A DNA stretch of 64,000 nt from Diadophis punctatus similis (Eukaryota; Chordata; Lepidosauria; Squamata; Dipsadidae). The notes under the pieces were generated by a model that saw nothing but the letters and a program-made list of their open reading frames with translations, was not told where the DNA came from and did not search any database. The translations under genes and the position numbers were made by a program. Below are positions 55,754 to 64,000 of this stretch, in pieces (position 1 is the first letter of the stretch; each line of letters opens with the position of its first letter). The stretch spans positions 34,300,980 to 34,364,979 of the forward strand of contig JALIGW010000005.1 of the NCBI GenBank assembly GCA_023053685.1, given 5' to 3'.

Positions 55754-56981
55754 TATGTAATGTGGTACAGGGACAGGCAAATTTTGACTACTCAAATCTT
55801 AGAATTCTAGGTTTCATGACCATGGACACAAATATATGAAGTGTTTGCTTTATTCTGAGAGAGCAGGATGAGGACTAATTTTCTTATCTTATAGGGTGAA
55901 AGATTGTGGATGAATGCTAACAGCAATTGTTGAATAATGAAATCAGTTCCCAGAGAGATTGAGAGTTCCCTTTTACTGTATATGTTTAAACTGGAGATGG
56001 GCATGTTTTTTTGGGGGGGTGGAGGGAATACTTTAGTTGGATGCCTGTACTGAGCAGCTGCCCTCTTGCAATAGCGTTCCTCCAGTCCTAACAAAAATAT
56101 TTTTGTTACTTCTGTATATCAGTATGCATACTGTATAGAGGCTACATAAACAGTACCCAACATGTGAATAAGATTATCACCTTTGATAATAGATACAAAG
56201 CAGTTAGATGTCTGAAGTCTATTTTTTTCTTTCATCAACAAACCATTGTACTGGATTAGAAGTCTTATTCCCATGCCACAAGAAAACGGTATTGTATAAT
56301 GAGGTGTTGTTGTCCATTATATCAAGACAACATCAAATTGGGCAGAACTGTTATAAGGAGATTTCCCCCCCTACTCTCCTCACCTTCGTATTGCCAAACA
56401 TAAAGCAATTCCTGATTAAGAACCATGGATTTGGACTAGGAAGCTTTGTGGCTCCATAGTAGGTTTCCCAGTTCAGAAAGAAACTATTACTGCTCAAAGG
56501 GTCCAATTATGCCTAACTATTCAATCACATATTTCTAAAGGGATAATTGCTTGGACTTTCTCTAAAGGAAGCCATTGTTTTCAACCGGAAACTCCAGAGG
56601 GTTGGAAGACTTTGGGGGTGGGGAGAATTTAAAGAAGTCCAGATGAGAATAACAGCTCCCTGTGTGGAAAGGGACCGATTTAGTTTCTTTCAGCCTATTC
56701 AATTTTTGTGCTGTTTCTGTCTTGATTTTTAATACCCACCCACAGCTCTCTGAATGTTATGTTACACATAATCTGCCTGTTGAGCAATTACCTTTGAGGG
56801 CTACACAGCAGTTGTTTCTATCTTCTGTGTTATAATCCGCCTGTGGTAGTGCTGCACTGCAGAATTTAGCATTTTTCTGGCTTGTATCACTGCTTCTTAG
56901 AATCTGAAACAATCTTGGATAAGCAGCTGGAGAAAAAAAATGATCTGCTTTGGAAGGATTTCCCCCCCAGATTCTAGGTTA
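55754..56981. other. Unassigned AT-rich sequence
   Basis: No gene or recognisable repeat seen. Confidence 0.4.
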
Positions 56982-56989
56982 CTCTGGGA

Positions 56990-57125
56990 CAGTGTTTTTC
57001 AACCTTGGCAATTTTAAGATATGTGGACTTCAACTCCCATAATTCCTGAAGTCAACATCCTGGCTGGGGGAATTGTGGTAGTTGAAGTGCATACATCTTA
57101 AAGTTGCCAAAGTTGAGAAATGCTG
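56990..57125. mobile_element. hAT-type MITE (CAGTGTTTTTCAACC)
   Basis: A 136-bp palindrome, CAGTGTTTTTCAACCTTGGC…GCCAAAGTTGAGAAATGCTG, with CTTCAACTCCCATAATTCC arms. The flanks CTCTGGGA / CTCTGGGT (56,982-56,989; 57,126-57,133) match at 7 of 8. It is older than the copy at 213-358: the arms differ at many positions. Confidence 0.92.
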
Positions 57126-57133
57126 CTCTGGGT

Positions 57134-59224
57134 CATTGGCTTTCCATTAATCAAAGAATTGGTGGGTTTTCTTCCCTACGTGTGTTCAGACAAAGGCTAG
57201 GCAGGGATTCTTTAATCTGAATTTTTGAACTAAGACACAGATTAAGCTCAAGAACCTAAATGGTGAATTCAAAGTTTATGATCCTATCTTCTATGTGGGA
57301 GGTGATTGGCTGTTTGGTCAGTAATTTAGGGGCTTGTCAAGTCCTAGCTACTGGAGTAGGAGGTTGTGAGAGTGTACTAAAAATCACATTTCCCTGAAGT
57401 GGGTTAGCTCAATACTCTTGTACTATAAGAATGACTGTTTCGGTCTCTGTCTCATGTAATAATATGAATCCAGATTAAAAAGGGTACTGGTAATTCACAT
57501 CATTCAGGACCATCGATAGTTAATGCTTCATCATTTCCTTAACAAACATTTCCCAAAATGGGAGGTTGAAACAGTCTAATAACTTTCTATGTTTGCTGTG
57601 TAGAGGCATGACCTTTTGAGACAGATATGCCACTACTACTTCTTTCAAGTCTGATAGTGTAACTAACCCCCTTGAGGAAGCATTCAGCCCTCCTGCACCC
57701 ATCTCTTTGTCTACTCTTTGATAGTTCTCATCTACAAGACCCATCTAAGTTCTAGACCACATATTGTGAATTTCATCCAACAGACAATGCTCCCTATTTC
57801 TGTAGAATGCACAGGTTCAAACTGGAATTCCAGGTAATTACTCAAGGCTGATTATCCCTATCAGGTTATGATCTATGTCCAGTATGCTTCTAACTTGAAA
57901 TGAATGGGAGCAATTTTTATATGTAAAATTCCTAGCAAAAAATTCACAACAATGTCACCAAAGTGGCATTTCACTGTGCTTTGTTGTTAGTTTTTTTAAG
58001 AGTATATTCTATTCTGCAAAACATGGGCTTCTGTTGTGCACACTGGTACTGTTCTCATTTTTTAAAATATTCTGTTTGCTATACATTCACCTGCACTCAT
58101 CACTCCAGCTTGCTATTAAGAATGACATTAAATGGACTGCTCTGCAATCCATTGTATTCACAAGGTGTTCTCAGTGAAGCAACAACCTAGTCCACTGATC
58201 CTACATGTCAATGTCATCTCCTGCAGTTTACAATTCATGAGTTGGGAGGCAGACAACATAACAAGGGATTAAGAAACAATTGGTTGGAGCCATGTACCCA
58301 AATGTTCATTCCTCCCAGAGCAGAGTGGTGACTATAATAACAACAGCAAAAAATAGAACAGAATATCAAGGAAGTGGGACCTTTAAAATTTGCCATGTCA
58401 CCACTGCTTTGCTACGTATGACAGATGATCCACAGAAGGTTTTCATCTATCCGGTTATAGAGACTTAACCCAGCCTTGTGATTTGTGCCAGTTGATTAAT
58501 CACAACACAATGGGGTTATTACAAGATTGGATGAGTCTTAGGGTCCTCATCTCACTGACCTAGACAATGCCCTGGGGCAATTGACAAGAGACTCAGTTAC
58601 ATTTAGGACAGTGATACCAGTTTTGAGTATTTATCCTATAAGAGAAGAAAGACTGTATCTCTATCTGCAGTGAAAAGACTGTCCCTAGGTGTTTCTTTTT
58701 AATAGGTAAAGTGAAGATTAACCCTCAGAAAATGGGTTAGGTAATGGCGGGCGGTTGTGTGGGTATTTGATTTAAAGAGGATCAGGATTGATTGCCCAGT
58801 TTGATTTGTCTGAAGTGGATTGAATTATGGGGACAAGTGAGGGGAAAGATGGATGGGCAAGAGAAGGAATATATGAGTATTGGGGGTGTGTGATCAGCAG
58901 CCATATTCATGTTGGGGCAAGGGAAATACGGCAAAGTGGATTAAACATACCATTTCAGATTAAGGATGACCACTACTTTGATAGTAATCTCCACCTGGCT
59001 CCCTCTACTGAAGAACTAGTGGCCAAGAACCAAACTTCTTGGTTTGAATGATAAACACCAGATCTCTCTGCAATAACAGCAAATTCACATAAGATTTAAT
59101 AGTGGATGATATGTATTCACTCCATCCACTATTACATTATTCTGTAAGATTTGAGGCATCAAATTGCATCCCTGTGAGAAAGCTGTGCCCCATCCTGGTG
59201 AGCAAATGCTTAGCTTTGATGTTA
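57134..59224. other. Unassigned sequence
   Basis: No recognised gene or repeat. A 74-codon minus-strand open frame at 57,520-57,744 has ordinary amino-acid composition but no domain or splice context that I can identify. Confidence 0.4.
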
Positions 59225-59640
59225 CTCTGTCTGGAGGACATTGCGGAAAGTTAACATTCAGAAAGCAGCAGACCCAGATAATATGCCTGGGTGTGTTCTT
59301 AGGGAATATGCAGACGAGTTGGGTTGTGTTCTTACAGATATTTTCAATCTTTCATTGCAGGAGGCAGTGATCCTATCGTGTTTTAAGACTGCCATTATTT
59401 TGCCAGTACCAAAAAAATCTACGATTAGAGGTCTTAATGATTATTGTCCGGTTGCACTTACATCCATCTTTATGAAATGTTTTGAGAGGCTGATAAAGGC
59501 ATTCATGTGTGAATGCTGTTTGTTGACTTCAGTTTGGCATTTAATACAATCATTCCTCAGCACCTAGTAGAGAAACTGGGCCTTTTAGGCTTTAATACTC
59601 CTTTGTGCAATTGCATTCTTGATTTTCTTATTGATAAGCC
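59225..59640 (+). pseudogene. L2-type reverse-transcriptase fragment
   Basis: RKVNIQKAADPDNMPGCVLREYADELGCVLTDIFNLSLQEA, then PVPKKSTIRGLNDYCPVALTSIFMKCFERLI, and, after a frameshift near 59,520, [35 protein letters not shown]. The 'NxRKAAGPD…TDIFNLSL…NDYRPVALTS…KCFERL' series is characteristic of L2/Maui-type LINEs. Motifs B and C (GxPQG, YxDD) are deleted, so it is dead. Confidence 0.85.
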
Positions 59641-59883
59641 GCAGTAGTTCACTTCCTTCTATCCAGGACATAGCATATAAGCATTGCTTGAGCAGGGTCT
59701 GGAGGGTTGTCTGGGATGCTACACATCCTCTTCATGACCTGTGTTCCTTGTTTCCTTCTGGGAGGAGGCTTTGTGGTATCTGAAGCAGAACATCTAGATT
59801 TAGTCACAGTTTTGTTCCATATAGTATCAACAACCTTGTGAACTCTTACGTTTCCTGTTTCTGCTATGTATTCATGGACAATA

Positions 59884-59966
59884 ATACACACACACACACA
59901 CACACACACTGTATGTATGTATGTATGTATGTATGTATGTATGTATGTATGTATGTATGTATGTAT
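59884..59966. repeat. (CA)n then (GTAT)n microsatellite
   Basis: About 13 CA units, CTGTATG, then about 14 GTAT units, directly after the L2 coding end. Confidence 0.97.
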
Positions 59967-60530
59967 CAGAGTGTATGGGGTGCTCAGGGAGGGGTAGCAC
60001 CTCTGGTGTAGGGGCATGTCGTGTCCTTTTACGGCAGCTCATTTTAGGGCAGCTTTTAGGGCAGTTCGTTCACCTTTGGTCCCCACCTGTCACTCAGCTC
60101 TCACCTGTGGCTCCTAGCAGCTGTAGCATGCGCAGCGGCCACACCCTGGGCAACAGCTTCGACAGACTGGCCAAACCAGGTTGAGAGTAGCCATTGGGTC
60201 ATTGACCTTCGATGAGATAGGAACTTGTCTATCCTGAGCATGTGAAGACAGATTCTGGCGGACTGAGCGGATGAAACCTACTAGAATAGGACAACGGACA
60301 ACGGAGACTGCAGACGGCAGTCTCTGCAAGTGATGTGGTACGCTAAGAGCACGGCAAGATACGAAAGACGCCCTGGCCAACCACTGCGCCCAGCCCATCT
60401 CCAACTGTCTTGACTCTTGTCCTGCTATTTGGAGCAAGATGGAATCTGGGAAGAGAGAGTGAGGCTGACTATGCGCACCTCTCCCTCACTTTAATCCAAT
60501 TCACGCGCAAGTCTTGACATCCCCCCCAAT
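59967..60530. other. Unclassified CpG-containing unit inside the L2 element
   Basis: Starts about CAGAGTGTATGGGGTGCTC and ends about CAAGTCTTGACATCCCCCCC. It is richer in GC and CpG than its surroundings and has no long ORF. An internal AGACTGCAGACGGCAGTCTCTGC is a short palindrome, and GCATGCGCAG lies at about 60,126. It splits the L2 3'UTR, so it is probably another mobile element. I do not recognise its class. Confidence 0.45.
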
Positions 60531-60536
60531 TTCATC

Positions 60537-60566
60537 CATATGTATATATATGTATGTATATATATG

Positions 60567-60628
<62 letters not shown>

Positions 60629-60680
60629 GCATGTGTATACATGTCTTATGTATGGGTATGGGTATGGGTATGGGTAGATA
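60537..60680. repeat. (TATATG)/(GT)n/(AT)n and (TATGGG)n microsatellites
   Basis: TATATG, AT, GT and AT runs at 60,537-60,628, then about four TATGGG units at 60,652-60,677. The last is not the vertebrate telomere repeat TTAGGG. Confidence 0.9.
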
Positions 60681-61002
60681 TATACTTTCTTTTGAGAGCA
60701 GGTAACAGAATTTCATTTTTAATGTGTGCCAGTGTGCTCACAGTGAAACATGACAATAAAGGTTTTCTTATCTTATCTTATTACTGATTCCTGGTGAAGT
60801 GAGGAAGATAATGTCATCCTCTCAGGAAACTGCCTCTCCAGGTTTCATGTCCATTAGCAACCTTGATGCCATGGCGTGGGTGGTGGGGCACTGTGTTTTT
60901 TATACTTCCTTTCTCCAGTAGAACTTAATATTTTTTGTCTTTTACTATATCCATGTTTGCATTAACATTTCTACTGGTTACCGTACTTTTCTTAAATAGA
61001 CC

Positions 61003-61331
61003 CAAGGGTGGGTTCCTCCCGGTTTGGACCAGTTCGCCCGAACCGGTAGGGGCCTGCTGGTGACATCCCGATGATGTCACCGAACCAGATCGGTCGGTGC
61101 CGGTCCGTGGGCATCACCATCTTTTAAAAAAAACATTTAAATTTTATTTTTCCTTCTGAGATGCGCAGTAGCCAAGTTCCAGCACTGTGCCTGTGGTCGC
61201 CATCTTGTTTTCAGCTTTGGTTCCCCCCCCAGATTTTTTTTACTGCGCATGCTCGTGCGTGCCCATGCGGCACGCCCACACAGCGCGTGAGGGACCGAAC
61301 CAGCAGCGAGGTAAGTTGGAACCCACCCCTG
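61003..61331. mobile_element. Non-autonomous hAT element (CAGGGGTGGGTTCC family)
   Basis: Begins CAAGGGTGGGTTCCTCCC and ends GTTGGAACCCACCCCTG, with a perfect 8-bp duplication AATAGACC (60,995-61,002; 61,332-61,339). CTGCGCATGC at 61,243-61,252 again. Same family as 53,047 and 50,939 but shorter. Confidence 0.96.
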
Positions 61332-61339
61332 AATAGACC

Positions 61340-62639
61340 TCTTGTATTTCCCATTTGATTTTTATCAGCTTTTTTTTTTACAAAGCTTATTTGTACAGCT
61401 CCTTTCTCTTCCTGCTATTCTTTGAAACTCAGAGTTAGCTGGGTAGATTTACATCTCTTTTGTTTTTTGCTTTTTCTCTTTGACTCTTTTCAATATCTCA
61501 GCATACAATTATTTTATCTTCCTCTGCTTTTTGCATTTCAGGATTATTTTATTTGCTTCATCTTAAATGGTATCTTCTATTTTAGTCCAGAGTTAATTAG
61601 GCAATCTGTCTAATCAACTAGATCTTTTCTTTACTATCTTCACATATTCATAGGAAATATTGCTAGGTTATATTCTGTTGATTTTATTATTTGTTTTATT
61701 TAGCTTTAATTGTACTTTTGCAAGGAATTTGAGTAGCAATCAATGCTTCACTGACTGAATAAAATTTCTCCATTTTTGTTTATATACTCAATCTGATTTC
61801 AGTGTGATGTCTCTGTGTAGAGTGGTCTTTTGGGTTATAGGAAGAAGATATTTGCCATAAACATTGGGTTTTCTTGGCAGAACTCTGAGATCTTATAGTT
61901 ATTTATACACAATGCTAAATTTCCCCATTGTTCCTACTTATATGGTATTCCACTTTCAACATTAGTATTCTAGTTTCCTATAATTATTTTTGAATTATTT
62001 TAGCAAGTTGCCAAAGAGCTGTTCCAGTTCCATTTTTTTCTTCATCTGTAATTTAAGCAGGATAACTTAGGTCATCCAAAATTGATACTTAATTTATTAA
62101 TAATATGACTACTCCATTTCTTCTGTTAATTTGATGTCTGCAAAAGAACTTCTAATATTCTTCTGATATGAAATTATCCATTCTGGTCCATTTGATTCCA
62201 CTGATTCCCAGAATGTCAATAACCAGCATCAAGTTTGCTTTGGTGTGTAGTTCTACCAGTCAATAAACCTTTTAAAGGATTAAATTTTACTGGTGACATC
62301 ATCAGCCAGATATCCTTGCACCTTTAATCCAGTCACATTGTAAACATAAGTGCTGTTCCCTCTTGTTTTGTGATCTTGAGAAGTTTGTGGGATATTTCCA
62401 AATCTGAGAGTTCATTTGTAAGCATCATGTAGACATTGCCCTGATTGGAAATGTCCATTGAAGGTTTTTGGGGAGAATGCTGGGATGAGTTGTCATTTCC
62501 TAATTCAATGGTAGAAAATGGTACAGCCTTGCCTCTCTAAATGTCTGGCTGTTACAAATATTCTTTGTCCTCTTGGACTTCTTTATATCAATAACTCCCT
62601 TTTACAGTTGCATTTGTTTATTGTACCATTTTCTCTATT
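61340..62639. other. Unassigned T-rich sequence
   Basis: No gene or recognisable repeat seen. Confidence 0.4.
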
Positions 62640-62955
62640 CAGAATGGTTGAGGAAGCTAGGTATGTCTAGCCTATTGAGGAGAAGGATTAGGCGTGACAA
62701 GATAGCTGTCTTCTTGTACTGACACAGAGAGAGGGAATTGACTTATTCTTCAAAGCACCAGAGGGTAGGGCAAGAATTAATGGTGGAAGTGTGTTAAAGA
62801 GAGATCCAACCTAGAAGTAAAGAGAAATCTTATGACTGTGTGAACAATTAATCAATGGAATAGCTTGGCTCCTGGACTTGTGGGTACTACGGTACATCAC
62901 TGGAGATTTTCAAGAATAGACTGGATATTTGTCTAGCAAAGAAAATTTACATCAA
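62640..62955 (+). mobile_element. CR1 LINE, 3' coding fragment, plus strand
   Basis: GAGGAGAAGGATTAGGCGTGACAAGATAGCTGTCTTC corresponds to the 'KRRxRGDxIAVF' region. AGTAAAGAGAAATCTTATGACTGTG and CAATTAATCAATGGAATAGC correspond to '[14 protein letters not shown]'. GGAGATTTTCAAGAATAGACTGGA corresponds to 'TFKxRLD'. Frames are broken. Confidence 0.85.
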
Positions 62956-63369
62956 AAAAGGATGAGAATGCTATATCAAAATGTCTCTGATTACAGGGGA
63001 CAGGAGTAGACCTTCCTCTTTACTTTGTCAGTCCATGAAACACGGCTGAAAACTCTGAGGGACAAAACCAATTGGTAAGATTAAAAACTTTTGATTGACT
63101 TCATTTAAAATACAGCATTGGGCATCTTTCTAGACTACGGATGATGTTTACAACAAGCTTTCTTTCTTGAATGCGGTGAGCTTAGTCTAAATGCAGTGCC
63201 AATAAACAAAATGGTATAGATATAAAAAAAGAAAATCATATATTTTGAATTCCAAAAAAAAAATATTTTTCCTGTGGCAACATTGGTTCAGTACAGAACA
63301 AACTCATATGAGAAGCTGATCAGAAGATGAGAGAACATTGTCATCAATAAATTATTTGTCCAAAATGTG

Positions 63370-63406
63370 ACGAGGTGAGTTCCTCCCGGTTTGGACCGGT
63401 TCTAAA
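63370..63406. mobile_element. Scrap of a CAGGGGTGGGTTCC hAT end
   Basis: GACGAGGTGAGTTCCTCCCGGTTTGGACCGGTTCT matches the first about 35 bp of the element at 61,003 and then stops at an S1 SINE. The other terminus is missing. Confidence 0.6.
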
Positions 63407-63409
63407 GAG

Positions 63410-63614
63410 GGCTTTAAAGCCCTCTCTAAGCAGTTTTACAGAGTCAGCATATTGCCCCCAACAATCTGGGTCCTCATTTTACTGATCTCGGAAGGATGAA
63501 AGGCTGAGTCAACCTTGAGCCTGGTGAGATTCGATCTGCTAAACTGCTGGCAGCTGGTGATCAGCAGAAGTAGCCTGCAGTACTGCACTCTAACCACTGT
63601 GCCACCGCAGTTCT
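63410..63614 (-). mobile_element. S1 SINE, minus strand, tail missing
   Basis: AAAGCCCTCTCTAAGCAG…GCCCCCAACAATCTGGG…GGCTGAGTCAACCTTGAGCC…ACCACTGTGCCACCGCAG. The same body and promoter as at 38,669, but the 3' tail is replaced by the hAT scrap at 63,370. Confidence 0.9.
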
Positions 63615-64000
63615 TATAGCTGTTAAAATCCCATTAGGTGATCAATCATTTAACCTTTCTGCAAGAATTGAAACTTTTCATTGAAAAATATACTGTATCT
63701 CTTCAATTATAAAAAAAAATCAGGAACCTGAAGGTATCTGTGCATACCATCATTATTGAGGAACTATTTTTCCTACTCAACATTGGTAATCCTGTTATAT
63801 GTGTCATACTATCATACTGATCTGCAGTAGTTATTTTTCATTAAGCTAATTTCTACTAAAATAATGGTCTGCAATCAGATTGAATCATAGTTCAAACAGA
63901 AGACTCATTGAATTTAATGGATCTTAAGTTCACTGCTTGAATTACATGTAGCGCTATCCAGAGTCACAAATCATTTGCATGTAAATTTTAGACAGAGGAA
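63615..64000. other. Unassigned AT-rich sequence
   Basis: Nothing recognised up to the window edge. Confidence 0.4.

Larger units (their letters stand above)
59225..60782 (+). mobile_element. L2-type LINE, rearranged, with an unclassified insert
   Basis: An RT fragment (59,225-59,640) is followed after an internal deletion by the ORF C-terminus (about 59,650-59,880: …HDLCSLFPSGRRLCG…SRTSRF). The terminal 3'UTR at about 60,700-60,782 (GTGTGCTCACAGTGAAACATGACAATAAAGG plus a TTATC tail) is typical of L2 3' ends. Between these lie microsatellites and a unit at 59,967-60,530 that seems to be a separate insertion. Confidence 0.75.

Noticed and set aside
57520..57744. 74-codon minus-strand frame (MGLVDENYQRVDKEMG…) as a host exon
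   Set aside because: Composition is protein-like, but I recognise no family, no flanking splice signals that convince, and no neighbouring exon. Such lengths occur by chance in 64 kb.
60652..60677. (TATGGG)n as an interstitial telomere repeat
   Set aside because: The unit is TATGGG, not TTAGGG, and there are only about four copies within a larger AT/GT microsatellite.

Overview
The window looks like non-coding DNA from a squamate reptile, most likely a snake. I infer this from the repeat mix: CR1-type and L2-type LINEs, an R4/Dong-type LINE inside an AAT microsatellite, several tRNA-derived SINE families with squamate-type tails, many non-autonomous hAT elements with 8-bp target duplications, and very long simple repeats. 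Outside the mobile elements the sequence is AT-rich. I found no host gene with a readable exon structure. The only host-derived coding sequence I recognise is a piece of a forkhead gene (FOXF1-like) carried inside a DNA transposon.

Layout, left to right. 0.2 kb: a palindromic hAT MITE. 1.1-2.0 kb: a hAT-like element carrying two microsatellites. 2.1-6.35 kb: the 3' end of an L2-like LINE (called family A here), then an almost complete R4/Dong-like retrotransposon. 8.3-11.75 kb: a 3.5-kb non-autonomous hAT with internal direct and inverted repeats. 12.1-12.9 kb: a dead LINE C-terminus. 14.2-15.6 kb and 25.5-26.55 kb: two copies of a TA-flanked TIR element. 17.4-18.0 kb: a second copy of the 1.1-kb hAT-like family. 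20-24.5 kb: SINEs, LINE family A, and two copies of a third hAT family. 27-32.5 kb: more hATs, CR1 and SINEs. 33.55-35.63 kb: a SINE split by a 1.74-kb hAT carrying the FOXF1-like fragment. 36-50 kb: mostly unique-looking AT-rich DNA with LINE, SINE and CR1 remnants. 50.9-61.3 kb: five more hAT-type elements and an interrupted L2 LINE. 62.6-63.6 kb: CR1 and SINE.

How the parts interact. Only the R4/Dong-like element still has near-complete coding capacity: RT, zinc finger and restriction-like endonuclease in one frame of about 1,000 codons, with a single amber codon before it. The rest would depend on enzymes encoded elsewhere. No hAT transposase is visible. Many microsatellites start at LINE or SINE 3' tails. 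Several hAT and TIR elements carry long GC-rich internal inverted repeats. Copies of an NRF1-like TGCGCATGCG motif recur in these elements and in otherwise unrelated families, in some cases at the centre of the palindrome.

The most interesting locus is 33,689-35,429. It is a clear transposon (CAG...CTG ends, 8-bp duplication inside an identifiable SINE) that contains CpG-rich sequence and the first part of a FOXF1-type reading frame, ending abruptly in the forkhead domain. It reads as host-gene capture by a hAT element.
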